A stretch of DNA of 64,000 nt from Spongiimicrobium salis (lineage in GTDB: Bacteria > Bacteroidota > Bacteroidia > Flavobacteriales > Flavobacteriaceae). The stretch covers positions 496,001-560,000 of the forward strand of contig NZ_JBHEQA010000003.1 in NCBI RefSeq assembly GCF_043678055.1, in the 5' to 3' direction. Positions 16,377 through 25,665 of the stretch are shown here, in pieces (within the stretch, counting starts at the first letter, position 1; each line of letters opens with the position of its first letter). Both the position numbers and the translations under genes were made by a program. Under the pieces are notes generated by a model that saw nothing but the letters and a program-made list of their open reading frames with translations, had not been told where the DNA came from and did not search any database.

Positions 16377-17477
16377 ATGAAAACTATCTTACTGCGTTCG
16401 CTATTACTTATTCTGGTATATACAGGAGTTTCCTGTAGTTCTTCTGTAGAGCTACCAGAGGAACCTACGGCCCAAGAACAACCCAACACGCCCACGGATG
16501 GCGGGGGAACAGATACGCCCAATGACGGAGGAACCGATAATCCTCCTTCGCCTCCCACAAATTCATCAGTTGGGGTTAATGGACAATTGCGCGTTGATGG
16601 CACCGACATTAGGAATGAAAACAACGAAATTGTACAATTGCGCGGTATGTCACTTTTTTGGAGTCAATACTCTGGTGACTTTTATAATGCCAATGTAGTG
16701 GCATGGCTTAAAGAAGATTGGCAGATAAATGTTGTAAGAGCAGCTATTGGCATCCAAGAACCTATGGGTTTTTTGGTAAACCCCGATCGGGAGCGGCAAA
16801 ACGCATTTACTATTATAGACGCCGCCATTGCTGAAGGACTCTATGTTATTGTTGATTGGCACAGCCACGATGCTGAGAACGAACGCGAGGAGGCCATTGC
16901 TTTTTTCTCCGAAGTTGCCGAAAGATATGGAGATCTCCCCAATATTATTTACGAACCTTATAATGAGCCCGAAGAAAGAAATATTTGGGACAGTACATTA
17001 AAGCCCTACCACCAAGAAGTTTTAGCCGCCATTCGCGAGCACGATCCTGACAATATTGTGATTTGCGGAACGGGGTTCTTTTCTCAGGAAGTAACCGACG
17101 TCATTGGCAATACGATAGACGATCCCAATGTAATGTATACCCTGCATTATTATGCCGCAACACACAAACAAGATCTGCGTAATGTTGCGCAACAAGCATT
17201 GGACAACAACATTCCCATCTTTGTTACCGAGTACGGGGTGACCCAAGCTACTGGGGATGGTGCAGTGGATGCAACAGAAAGTAGATTGTGGTGGGATTTT
17301 CTAGATCAAAATAATATCTCACATTGCAATTGGTCTGTATTCGACAAAGATGAAACTTCTGCCGTATTGGTTCCTGGGGCTAGCAGGCAGGGACAATGGC
17401 CTTTGAGTATGATCAAAGAAGGAGGGCAATTGGTACGTACAGAAATCAAAGCCAAGAATCCGGATTACAACAACTAA
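16377..17477 (+). CDS. Glycoside hydrolase family 5 endoglucanase-like lipoprotein
   Basis: 366 aa. SPII signal peptide with lipobox GVSC (Cys 20), then a Pro/Gly/Asp/Thr-rich linker of about 45 aa, so the enzyme is probably tethered to the outer membrane surface. The GH5 barrel begins GQLRVDGTDIRNENNEIVQLRGMS, the usual opening of subfamily 2. VIVDWHSHDAENE, then IIYEPYNEPEE with the acid/base Glu, TLHYYAATHKQ and FVTEYGVTQATG with the nucleophile Glu, and the aromatic HCNWSVFDKDE follow. It should hydrolyse beta-1,4-glucans or related polymers. It stands alone between two terminators; no SusCD pair is adjacent. Confidence 0.93.
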   Translation: MKTILLRSLLLILVYTGVSCSSSVELPEEPTAQEQPNTPTDGGGTDTPNDGGTDNPPSPPTNSSVGVNGQLRVDGTDIRNENNEIVQLRGMSLFWSQYSGDFYNANVVAWLKEDWQINVVRAAIGIQEPMGFLVNPDRERQNAFTIIDAAIAEGLYVIVDWHSHDAENEREEAIAFFSEVAERYGDLPNIIYEPYNEPEERNIWDSTLKPYHQEVLAAIREHDPDNIVICGTGFFSQEVTDVIGNTIDDPNVMYTLHYYAATHKQDLRNVAQQALDNNIPIFVTEYGVTQATGDGAVDATESRLWWDFLDQNNISHCNWSVFDKDETSAVLVPGASRQGQWPLSMIKEGGQLVRTEIKAKNPDYNN

Positions 17478-17498
17478 TATTCCCTGATTTAAAGGATA

Positions 17499-17534
17499 TA
17501 AAAAAGCCGCTCCCTTTTGTGAGCGGCTTTTTTA
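17499..17534. terminator. Bidirectional terminator between GH5 and pepD
   Basis: AAAAAAGCCGCTC pairs with GAGCGGCTTTTTT around CCTTTTGT. The A and T runs on both sides suit convergent transcripts. Confidence 0.92.
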
Positions 17535-17549
17535 TTTTAGGTGGCGTTT

Positions 17550-19013
17550 TTATGCTGTTGGCGCGTGTTTTAAAATTTCCAAAACAAACTTCCAGTATTT
17601 CTGTACTGAAGAAATGGAAACGCGTTCGTCCGGGGAATGTGCCCCTTCAATTGTAGGTCCAAAACTGATCATGTCCATATCAGGATAATTTTGTCCCAAA
17701 ATACCACATTCCAAGCCTGCATGACAGGCCACTACCCTAGGAGTTGCCTTAAACAATGCTTTATACTGGGCCACCAATACTTTTAATATTGCCGAATCGG
17801 GATTGGGGTTCCAACCGGGGTAATCCCCATCAAAAGAGACCGTACATCCCATTTCTTCAAAAACGCCTTTCAACAATTCGGCCAATTCCATCTTTTCTGA
17901 ATTTAGGGAAGAACGGGTTAAACAGCCAATTTTTATAGTTCCCTCTTGCACCTGAACTCTGGCGATATTATTGGAAGTTTGCACTAAATCTTCCATGGTA
18001 GCACTCATTGCATATACACCATTGTGCCCTTTTTCCAAGGCCTCCAATAACTGTTGTTGCGCCTCTAATTCCATGACTGATGAAGGAGGAGATTGCATAG
18101 CTTCACAACTAATGTTCAGCCCTGGCTCCACACTTATAAACTCTTCCTTTATAGCCTTGACCCAAGGCTCAAATGCAATAGTAAATTGATCTTTTTTAGC
18201 TTCTGGAACCAGAAGGGTGGCAAAACTTTCTCGTGGAATGGCATTTCTTAGACTTCCGCCATCAATGGTGGCAATTCGTGCATTGGAATATGTTACCGCT
18301 TTAGTTAGTAGGGCATTCATTAATTTGTTTGCATTTCCCAATCCTTTATGGATATCCATTCCACTATGTCCTCCTTGCAGCCCGGTTATGGCAATACGAT
18401 ATCCTAGCCATCCTTCACTTGTGTTTTCTTCCACATAGGTTCGTATAGCGGTAACATCTATACCTCCCGCACAACCAATATCAATTTCATCATCTTCTTC
18501 TGTATCCAAATTCAATAAGATCTGGCCTTGCAGTATACCACTTTGCAAGCCCATGGCCCCCGTCATTCCGGTTTCTTCATCTATCGTAAACAGGGCCTCC
18601 AAAGGAGGATGGGGAATTGTCGTACTCTCCAGGAGCGCCATAATAGTGGCCACTCCAATACCGTTATCAGCTCCTAAGGTTGTTCCTTCAGCCTTTACCC
18701 AGTCTCCCGCCACTAACATTTTTATACCTTCTTTATCAAAATCGAAAAGGGTATCTGCATTTTTTTGATGCACCATATCCAAATGGGATTGGAGGGTGAT
18801 CATCTTTCGATCTTCCATTCCCGGACTGGCTGCCTTGCGAATAATCACATTTCCCACGGCATCAATGCTCGTTTCCAAACCTAAGGAGTGCCCAAAGTCG
18901 AGCATAAATTGAATGACGCGCTCTTCCTTTTTTGAAGGTCGTGGCACCGCATTTAAATCAGCAAACTTGGTCCAAAGTACTTTTGGTTCTAATTGACGTA
19001 TTTCTTCGCTCAT
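17550..19013 (-). CDS. pepD: Aminoacyl-histidine dipeptidase (M20 family)
   Basis: 487 aa. M20C metallopeptidase cleaving Xaa-His dipeptides such as carnosine. Visible metal and catalytic motifs: ITLQSHLDMVHQK near 73, TTLGADNGIGVATIMALLE near 112, FTIDEETGMTGAMGL near 142, the Asp in ILLNLDTEEDDEIDIGCAGG, and C-terminal CHAGLECGIL and GPTIEGAHSPDERVSI with the last His ligand. Length is typical of PepD. It is monocistronic and convergent with the GH5 gene. Confidence 0.95.
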   Translation of the reverse strand: MSEEIRQLEPKVLWTKFADLNAVPRPSKKEERVIQFMLDFGHSLGLETSIDAVGNVIIRKAASPGMEDRKMITLQSHLDMVHQKNADTLFDFDKEGIKMLVAGDWVKAEGTTLGADNGIGVATIMALLESTTIPHPPLEALFTIDEETGMTGAMGLQSGILQGQILLNLDTEEDDEIDIGCAGGIDVTAIRTYVEENTSEGWLGYRIAITGLQGGHSGMDIHKGLGNANKLMNALLTKAVTYSNARIATIDGGSLRNAIPRESFATLLVPEAKKDQFTIAFEPWVKAIKEEFISVEPGLNISCEAMQSPPSSVMELEAQQQLLEALEKGHNGVYAMSATMEDLVQTSNNIARVQVQEGTIKIGCLTRSSLNSEKMELAELLKGVFEEMGCTVSFDGDYPGWNPNPDSAILKVLVAQYKALFKATPRVVACHAGLECGILGQNYPDMDMISFGPTIEGAHSPDERVSISSVQKYWKFVLEILKHAPTA

Positions 19014-19154
19014 CGTTTTTAATATCAGGCTTCAAAAATACACATCCCTATGGAATTGACCTGCTAAAAAGAGGATTTCCTTTGCTTTAAGAAGTGCTCT
19101 ACCCTACTTCTTTTAAACCCATGTTAAAGGAGTTTATTTTCAAATTTATTTGGC

Positions 19155-19162
19155 TACATTTG
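19155..19162 (+). promoter_or_regulatory. -7 promoter box placed for a leaderless DUF3810 mRNA
   Basis: TACATTTG is an exact TAnnTTTG match and ends 5 nt before ATG 19168, so transcription would begin at the start codon. This also decides the start against the upstream TTG at 19150. Confidence 0.5.
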
Positions 19163-19167
19163 ACCTA

Positions 19168-20277
19168 ATGAGCAATCGCCTAAAAAATGCCATCGCCCTT
19201 TCCCTGATACCACAAATTTTGTTGGTAAAATGGCTAGGTAATTATCCAGAATTCGTAGAGGAATATTACAGTAAAGGCCTCTATCCTGTCATTGCCGAGT
19301 TCTGGAGGTTGTTGTTGGGGTGGATTCCCTTTTCCATTGGTGATGTATTATATGCCTCCCTTATCTTTATTGTACTCCGATATATCATCGTAAAGCGAAA
19401 AGAAATTAAAAGAAACCCTAAGAATTTCATACGGGACGTGATTATGGTAATTTCAGTGGCCTATTTTACTTTTCATCTTTTATGGGGAATGAACTATTAC
19501 AGACAACCCATTTCACAGGCTTTAGACCTTCCTCAAAACTATTCAAAAAATGCGCTCTTATCACTAACAACAGATCTAATTGAAACCACCAACAGCCTAC
19601 ATTATGAAATTACCAAGGATAGTACGGCCATGGTAGTACTACCTTATACTCGGGAAGAGGTATTTCAAAAGACCATTCAAGGTTATGAGCATTTAAAAGA
19701 TGTGTTTCCGCTACTTGCTTATAAACGACCAAGTATAAAAACTTCGCTTTTCAGTACTCCCTTGAGCTATATGGGTTATGGCGGATACTTGAACCCTTTT
19801 ACCCATGAGGCACAGGTTAATGGTAAAATGCCCATATTTAGATTTCCAATGGTATCTGGTCATGAAGCGGGACATCAAATAGGATATTCTGCAGAAAATG
19901 AAACCAATTTCATTGGGTATCTGGTTACCGTAAACAACGAGAACGCATATTTCAGGTATGCCGCCTATGCTGGTGCCTTAAGGTATTGTTTGGCCGATAT
20001 AAAGCGTGCGAACGAAAAAACATTTCAAAAAATTTACAAACAATTAAACATAGGGGTAAAAAAAAACTACAAGGAAATTGCTGATTTTTGGGCTTCTTAT
20101 GAAAACCCTCTGGAGCCTGTTTTTAAGACGATTTACAGCAGTTTTTTAAAAGTCAACAATCAAAAAGACGGTATCCGTAGCTATAGTCGCGTGGTACGCT
20201 TACTGGTTGCTTTCCACCAAAAAAAGACCGTAGCCGCCCATGAATTGGAGATGCAACATAAACGCTTAGGCCAATAA
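19168..20277 (+). CDS. DUF3810 family membrane protein with HExGH metal motif
   Basis: 369 aa from ATG 19168 (MSNRLKNAIALSLIPQ). Three hydrophobic segments lie in the first 110 residues, followed by a large domain facing out. The zinc-binding-like motif SGHEAGHQIGYSAENETNFIGYL (around 232-254) contains HExxH with a downstream Glu/Asn segment, as in gluzincin peptidases; the HEAGH and ENE arrangement suggests a metalloprotease, though DUF3810 has no assigned activity. Preceded by SYMGYGGYLNPFTHEAQVNG, also a conserved block. Apparently monocistronic. Confidence 0.83.
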   Translation: MSNRLKNAIALSLIPQILLVKWLGNYPEFVEEYYSKGLYPVIAEFWRLLLGWIPFSIGDVLYASLIFIVLRYIIVKRKEIKRNPKNFIRDVIMVISVAYFTFHLLWGMNYYRQPISQALDLPQNYSKNALLSLTTDLIETTNSLHYEITKDSTAMVVLPYTREEVFQKTIQGYEHLKDVFPLLAYKRPSIKTSLFSTPLSYMGYGGYLNPFTHEAQVNGKMPIFRFPMVSGHEAGHQIGYSAENETNFIGYLVTVNNENAYFRYAAYAGALRYCLADIKRANEKTFQKIYKQLNIGVKKNYKEIADFWASYENPLEPVFKTIYSSFLKVNNQKDGIRSYSRVVRLLVAFHQKKTVAAHELEMQHKRLGQ

Positions 20278-20428
20278 CTTCCTTATTTTAGCATTCCTTG
20301 GTTCCGTTAAAACTTTGCTATCGGACAATCATACTAGCTTTCAATATGTTAAAATCGCGTACAGCCCTAACATATTTCAGCACTTCCCCCTATCTTTAAC
20401 GGGACGAATTCCAACTAATCTATTTACT

Positions 20429-23380
20429 ATGAAAATGCGACTTCTAGCGCTTGCCCTGCTATGGTGCAGTGCTGCTTTATTTGCACAGGATTATTTTCCA
20501 GAAAATGACGGTGTAAAATCAAAAAATAACAATTACACAGCCTTTACCAATGCTAAAATCCATGTAAGACCAAGTCAAGTGATTTCTAAGGGCACCCTGC
20601 TTATTCAAAATGGAAAAGTAGTACAGGTAGGAAAATCCATTTCCGTTCCAAAGAATGCGGTGGTCATTGACCTTAAAGGGAAATCCATATACCCTTCCTT
20701 TATTGATGCCTATTCCGATTTTGGTATAAAAAAACCCAAAAGGGCAGGAAACGGTAGGCGGGCCACACAATATGAGGCCACTCGGGACGGGTTTTACTGG
20801 AATGATCATATCATGCCAGAAAATGATGCCATCAGTGTCTTTAGCTATGATGACAAAAAGGCAAAAGCGCTACGAAAAGCAGGTTTTGGTGTGGTTAATT
20901 CACATATACAGGATGGTATTGCCAGAGGTACAGGATTACTAGTTGCCCTAAATGGAACGGGCAATGATGCCGATCGTATCTTAGATGACCGATCTGGCCA
21001 GTATTTCTCTTTTGATAGAAGTATTGCCAAAATTCAATCCTACCCTACCTCTTTAATGGGTTCCATGGCCTTATTACGTCAAATGCATTATGATGCAAAC
21101 TGGTATGCCACGGGAAAGGTAGACACCAAAGATCGTTCCTTGGAAGCCCTTATTGCCAATCGTGGATTGGTTCAAATATTTGCGGCCAAAGATGCGGGCC
21201 ATGCCTTAAGGGCAGATAAAATCGGAGATGCTTTTGGCATTCAATACGTAATCTTAGGTGGAGGAAATGAATTTGAACATATTGCTGAAATCAAAGAAAC
21301 CAATGCTACTTTTATTCTTCCATTGAACTTCCCTGATCCTTATGATGTTTCTAATCCGTATCAGGCAGGTTATGTTGATCTGGCCGATATGAGGTATTGG
21401 AATCAAGCCCCGTCAAACCCTAAAATATTAGCGGATAATGGCGTTTCTTTTTCTTTTACCTTAAACGATTTAAAATCTCCTGCAGCCATCAAAGGCAAAC
21501 TAATGACGGCTATTGCACGAGGCTTATCTAAAACAAAAGCACTGGAAGCGCTGACCACCGTTCCCGCACAATTATTAGGAAAGTCCAACAGCATTGGGTC
21601 CCTAGAGAAGGGACATCAAGCTAATTTCTTAATCACCTCCGGGGATATTTTTGAAGAAGGAACCACCTTATACGAAAACTGGGTACAGGGGCAACGAAAT
21701 GTCATCAACGACAGAACACTTAAGGACATTCGGGGAGAATATAATTTAGCCATTGAAGGAATTACCTATAGCCTGTCCATTCGGGGAAAAGTGCGTACTC
21801 CTAGTGCAGAAATCAAACAAGATTCGAATACCATAAAAGCAAAAATCGGTTTTAAAGACAATTGGCTAGACCTTGCTTTTTCCACCGATCAGGGCAAAAA
21901 GAAATATCGTATGACTGGGCTGTCTACGGCAGGTTCGGATACTATTGAAGGAAGGCTTATTCTCCCCAATGGAAACGAAAGTACCTTTAAAGCAATAAAA
22001 ACCCGTGCTTTTTCAAAAAAAGAAAAGAAAGGCACTACGGCAGAAGCAGCTGTGGTTATGCCCGTGGCTTATCCCAATGTAGGCTATGGATATGCCCAAC
22101 GCCCACAACAAGAAAATATGCTGTTCCGGAATGCCACGGTTTGGACAGGAGAATCGGAGGGTATCCTACAGAATACCGATGTCCTTGTTAAAAAAGGAAA
22201 AATCGTAAAGATCGGAAAGGACTTAAGAGCTGGCGGAGCCACTGTAATAGATGCTACAGGAAAACACTTGACGGCAGGAGTCATCGATGAACATAGCCAT
22301 ATCGCAGGGTTGGCCATAAATGAAGCAGGCCATAATTCCTCTGCAGAAGTAAAAATGGAAGATGTGGTCAATCCAAAAGATATGAACATTTACCGGAATT
22401 TAGGTGGGGGAGTCACTACCGTGCAATTGCTTCATGGATCGGCCAACCCTATTGGTGGACGTTCCGCCATCCTAAAATTAAAATGGGGAGAAAGTGCCGA
22501 TAATATGATCTATGACAATTCCCCTAAGTTCATCAAATTTGCTTTAGGAGAAAATGTGAAGCAGTCCAATTGGCAGAGTTTTAGCCGCTTCCCGCAAACG
22601 CGAATGGGTGTGGAACAGGTTTTTGTGGACTATTTCCAACGGGCCAAAGAGTACGATACCAAAAAGAAAAGTGGACAAGCCTATCGCTATGATGAAGAAA
22701 TGGAGACCTTAGCTGAAATCTTAAATGGCGAGCGCTTTATAAGCTGCCATTCCTATGTGCAGAGCGAAATTAACATGATGATGAAGGTTGCCGAACAATT
22801 TGGTTTTACCCTAAATACATTTACCCATATTTTGGAAGGTTATAAAGTGGCCGATAAAATGGCAGCACATGGCGCAGGAGGATCCACGTTCAGCGACTGG
22901 TGGGCCTATAAGTTTGAAGTAAATGATGCCATTCCGTACAATGCCGCCATTATGCACAGTCAAGGCGTAACCGTGGCCATCAATAGTGATGATCGTGAAA
23001 TGTCCAGAAGACTAAACCAAGAGGCAGGCAAAATAGTGAAGTACGGGGGCGTTTCTGAAGAAGAAGCCTGGAAAATGGTGACCCTTAATCCTGCTAAACT
23101 ATTACATATTGATGATCGTACAGGAAGTATTAAAATTGGAAAAGATGCGGATTTGGTACTATGGACGGATCACCCCCTTTCTGTTTATGCCAAATCTGAA
23201 AAAACAATTATAGATGGAGCAGTGTATTTTGATTTGGAAAAGGACAAATTACAGCGTGCTAAAATTAAAAAAGAACGAAATACGCTAATCAATATGATGT
23301 TAGAGGAGAAAAATGGTGGTAGTAAAACCCGTATTCCCGTCAAAAAAGAAAATAGAAACTTCCAATGTGAAACCTTATAG
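20429..23380 (+). CDS. Two-domain amidohydrolase-like secreted protein
   Basis: 983 aa from ATG 20429 (MKMRLLALALLWCSAALFAQ), a SPI signal peptide; the in-frame extension upstream is noncoding-like. Two amidohydrolase-fold halves follow. In the first (about 20-440) the metal-binding HxH is replaced (SFIDAYSDFG), so it looks inactive. In the second (about 560-980) ligands are present: IDEHSHIAG, FISCHSYVQSE, FTHILEGYK, and NSDDREMSRR with the final Asp. Such proteins are imidazolonepropionase/dipeptidase-like hydrolases of the periplasm; the substrate cannot be told. It is followed after 4 bp by a related gene. Confidence 0.9.
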   Translation: MKMRLLALALLWCSAALFAQDYFPENDGVKSKNNNYTAFTNAKIHVRPSQVISKGTLLIQNGKVVQVGKSISVPKNAVVIDLKGKSIYPSFIDAYSDFGIKKPKRAGNGRRATQYEATRDGFYWNDHIMPENDAISVFSYDDKKAKALRKAGFGVVNSHIQDGIARGTGLLVALNGTGNDADRILDDRSGQYFSFDRSIAKIQSYPTSLMGSMALLRQMHYDANWYATGKVDTKDRSLEALIANRGLVQIFAAKDAGHALRADKIGDAFGIQYVILGGGNEFEHIAEIKETNATFILPLNFPDPYDVSNPYQAGYVDLADMRYWNQAPSNPKILADNGVSFSFTLNDLKSPAAIKGKLMTAIARGLSKTKALEALTTVPAQLLGKSNSIGSLEKGHQANFLITSGDIFEEGTTLYENWVQGQRNVINDRTLKDIRGEYNLAIEGITYSLSIRGKVRTPSAEIKQDSNTIKAKIGFKDNWLDLAFSTDQGKKKYRMTGLSTAGSDTIEGRLILPNGNESTFKAIKTRAFSKKEKKGTTAEAAVVMPVAYPNVGYGYAQRPQQENMLFRNATVWTGESEGILQNTDVLVKKGKIVKIGKDLRAGGATVIDATGKHLTAGVIDEHSHIAGLAINEAGHNSSAEVKMEDVVNPKDMNIYRNLGGGVTTVQLLHGSANPIGGRSAILKLKWGESADNMIYDNSPKFIKFALGENVKQSNWQSFSRFPQTRMGVEQVFVDYFQRAKEYDTKKKSGQAYRYDEEMETLAEILNGERFISCHSYVQSEINMMMKVAEQFGFTLNTFTHILEGYKVADKMAAHGAGGSTFSDWWAYKFEVNDAIPYNAAIMHSQGVTVAINSDDREMSRRLNQEAGKIVKYGGVSEEEAWKMVTLNPAKLLHIDDRTGSIKIGKDADLVLWTDHPLSVYAKSEKTIIDGAVYFDLEKDKLQRAKIKKERNTLINMMLEEKNGGSKTRIPVKKENRNFQCETL

Positions 23381-23384
23381 TACT

Positions 23385-24707
23385 ATGGAAAATTTAAAAG
23401 AAAAAATGAGTCTATCCCTAAAAAAATCAGTTCTGCTATTGTTGATACTATGCATGGGGACTACCATGATCATGGCACAACAAGCCCCGGGCCTTGCCCA
23501 ACAGGGACCAATTACCATTAGCGGAGGTACTGCCCATATTGGGGATGGAAGTGTCGTTGAAAATTGCACTATTGTATTCGAAAATGGAAAAATTACCGCT
23601 TTGGGAACTACCGAAGTTACGCCTAAGGGGGAAGTGATCAATGCGCAGGGAAAACACATTTACCCCGGGTTTATAGCACCTTCCAAAACCTTGGGCCTTG
23701 TAGAAGTCAACGCTGTCAGAGCGAGTAATGATCAGGATGAAATCGGGGATTTAATTCCCCATGTTCGTAGTTTGATCGCCTACAATGCCGAATCCAAAGT
23801 TGTGGAGAGTATGCGTCCCAATGGTGTTTTATTAGGGCAGATTGCCCCAAAAGGGGGTAGAATATCGGGAACCTCCTCCATTGTTCAGTTTGATGCATGG
23901 AATTGGGAAGATGCAGCTATTAAAACAGATGATGGCATTCATTTGAATTGGCCTAACTCCTTTCGTCAAGGAAGATGGTGGTTAGGAGAACCCAGAGGGT
24001 TTCGCCCCAACAAAGATTATCAGGCTGCCGTGACGGAAGTTGCAGATTTCATGGCACATTCCAAAGCCTATGGAAAAAGCGATAGCAATCAGAAAAATTT
24101 AGCCTTTAACGCCATGCAAGGCCTATTTGATGGGCTTCAGAAACTCTTTGTTTATGCCGATGGGGAACGTGAAATTATAGATGCGGTTACTGTAGCAAAA
24201 AAAGCAGGCGTACAACATCTTGTTTTGGTAGGAGGTTATCACGCCTATAAAGTCACTGATTTTCTTAAAGAAAACAAGGTACCCGTTCTCGTAGGCTTTA
24301 CGCATCAATTGCCTTCATTTGCTGATGACGATTATGACCTTCCGTATAAATTGCCCAAACTTTTAGTGGAAGCAGGCTTATTGGTGGGAATTCAAAATGG
24401 AACAGCTTCAAATTTTCAAACGAGAAACCTTCCATTTTATGCCGGACAAGTAGTGGGTCAGGGACTAAATAAGGAAAAAGCCTTGCAATTAATAACGGGG
24501 AATACCGCTAAAATATTAGGCATCGATACTGATTATGGCACCTTGGCCGTAGGCAAGAGCGCAACCTTATTCATTTCTGAAGGAGATGCCCTCGACATGC
24601 GAACCAATCAATTGAGCAATGCCTTTATTGACGGCAGAAAGGTGTCCTTAGAAACACATCAAACCAAGCTTTGGAAACGATATATGAAAAAGTACGAAGG
24701 AGATTAG
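23385..24707 (+). CDS. Amidohydrolase-like protein, probably inactive paralogue
   Basis: 440 aa from ATG 23385; translation from the upstream start would overlap the previous gene. A SPI signal peptide (VLLLLILCMGTTMIMAQ) follows a short basic leader. The protein resembles the first half of its neighbour: ITISGGTAHIGDGSVVENCTI, then YPGFIAPSKTLGLVEV where HxH is expected, and QLITGNTAKILGI with LAVGKSATLFISEGD at the end. None of the usual His ligands of the HxH site is seen, so it may be a partner subunit or binding protein rather than an enzyme. It shares the transcript with the two-domain protein. Confidence 0.85.
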   Translation: MENLKEKMSLSLKKSVLLLLILCMGTTMIMAQQAPGLAQQGPITISGGTAHIGDGSVVENCTIVFENGKITALGTTEVTPKGEVINAQGKHIYPGFIAPSKTLGLVEVNAVRASNDQDEIGDLIPHVRSLIAYNAESKVVESMRPNGVLLGQIAPKGGRISGTSSIVQFDAWNWEDAAIKTDDGIHLNWPNSFRQGRWWLGEPRGFRPNKDYQAAVTEVADFMAHSKAYGKSDSNQKNLAFNAMQGLFDGLQKLFVYADGEREIIDAVTVAKKAGVQHLVLVGGYHAYKVTDFLKENKVPVLVGFTHQLPSFADDDYDLPYKLPKLLVEAGLLVGIQNGTASNFQTRNLPFYAGQVVGQGLNKEKALQLITGNTAKILGIDTDYGTLAVGKSATLFISEGDALDMRTNQLSNAFIDGRKVSLETHQTKLWKRYMKKYEGD

Positions 24708-24722
24708 CTGCTCTTTTGCATA

Positions 24723-24766
24723 AAAAAAGACCCGTCTGGCCATGAAATCACCAAACGGGTCTTTTT
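24723..24766. terminator. Bidirectional terminator
   Basis: AAAAAGACCCGT and ACGGGTCTTTTT form a 12-bp stem around a 20-nt loop, between the amidohydrolase operon and the convergent DUF6503 gene. Confidence 0.88.
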
Positions 24767-24785
24767 ATTTTCAATACTCCGATTT

Positions 24786-25592
24786 TTATTTGGTCGCAGG
24801 CTTTACAAATTCTGCCTTCTCGGGTTTCTCAAAATAGGAAGCAGCTCTTGCTTGCTCACTTAGCGTCACGTTTTCAAAGGTCACGGTATTTCTCAACTCT
24901 TTAATGGTTCTTCCTTCATAGGTATACCAGGAAATTGAATTGGGCAAAACTACATCATTGAATTCCTTCCAATCGTTATACCGAATCCAACTTACGCGAT
25001 CGGATTTCTCACCGCTTCGATACGTTACCGTATAACCAAGCCATGCCATTTGATGGGTTTCCGGATCGTAATGCACAAAATACTCATCTTTTGGAGAAGC
25101 TCCTACCCCATCGTTATAGGCAATACGTACCCCGGGATATTTTTTTCCCTCAAACTCTAAATCTTCCGTCTCACTATAGACAATACCGTCATCGGCCACC
25201 ACAAAGGGCATGGCATAAAAATAGAAATACAAGTTGTGATAAAAAATGGCATCTCCCTTGTATTCTTTATTTTCATCCAAAAGCCATACTTCTTTTCCAT
25301 CGTATCCTATGGTGAAGTTTTCTGCATCGACTCGATCTTTTCTAGAATATAAATTCGTGGTATGAATTTCTTTGGTTTCCCCTTTAGGCAATTCATAGGC
25401 AAGGCTTTTTTTGCTTTTCCATGTATCCAATCCCCCATGAGCCTCAAAAACTTGCTGTAGAGCTTCTGGATATCTAGACATATCCAATTTGGCTTCCATT
25501 TCTGGTTTGCCTTCTACAATTTTTTCCTCTTTAGGGGTTTCTTTACAGGAAAGTACTCCTGCCAACAATACAAATGCCAATAAGCGTTTCAT
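24786..25592 (-). CDS. DUF6503 family lipoprotein
   Basis: 268 aa. SPII signal peptide with lipobox GVLSC (Cys 16) and an acidic linker. The mature domain contains EAHGGLDTWKSKKSLAYEL, the opening that DUF6503/LolA-like proteins share, then a series of beta strands with many aromatic residues (YDGKEVWLLDENKEYKG, LYFYFYAMPFVVADDG, DEYFVHYDPETHQMAWLGYTV). The fold suggests a lipid-binding half barrel in the periplasm, as in LolA/LppX; that is inference. Monocistronic and convergent with the amidohydrolase genes. Confidence 0.82.
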   Translation of the reverse strand: MKRLLAFVLLAGVLSCKETPKEEKIVEGKPEMEAKLDMSRYPEALQQVFEAHGGLDTWKSKKSLAYELPKGETKEIHTTNLYSRKDRVDAENFTIGYDGKEVWLLDENKEYKGDAIFYHNLYFYFYAMPFVVADDGIVYSETEDLEFEGKKYPGVRIAYNDGVGASPKDEYFVHYDPETHQMAWLGYTVTYRSGEKSDRVSWIRYNDWKEFNDVVLPNSISWYTYEGRTIKELRNTVTFENVTLSEQARAASYFEKPEKAEFVKPATK

Positions 25593-25652
25593 GATGTAAA
25601 CTTTAGAATTATTAATTATCTAAGAACAATGCCATTCTTTGTGGTATTGCCC

Positions 25653-25660
25653 TATTTTTG
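25653..25660 (+). promoter_or_regulatory. -7 promoter box placed for a leaderless methyltransferase mRNA
   Basis: TATTTTTG ends 5 nt before ATG 25666, the same spacing as at nrnA and DUF3810. It supports ATG 25666 as the start. Confidence 0.45.
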
Positions 25661-25665
25661 TACAA

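Noticed and set aside
16377..17477. GH5 gene considered as part of a polysaccharide utilisation locus
   Set aside because: No SusC/SusD pair, sugar transporter or regulator is adjacent; it is flanked by terminators.
20429..24707. Tandem related genes considered as a recent duplication or mobile element
   Set aside because: The proteins are far apart in sequence and there are no terminal repeats or transposase genes.
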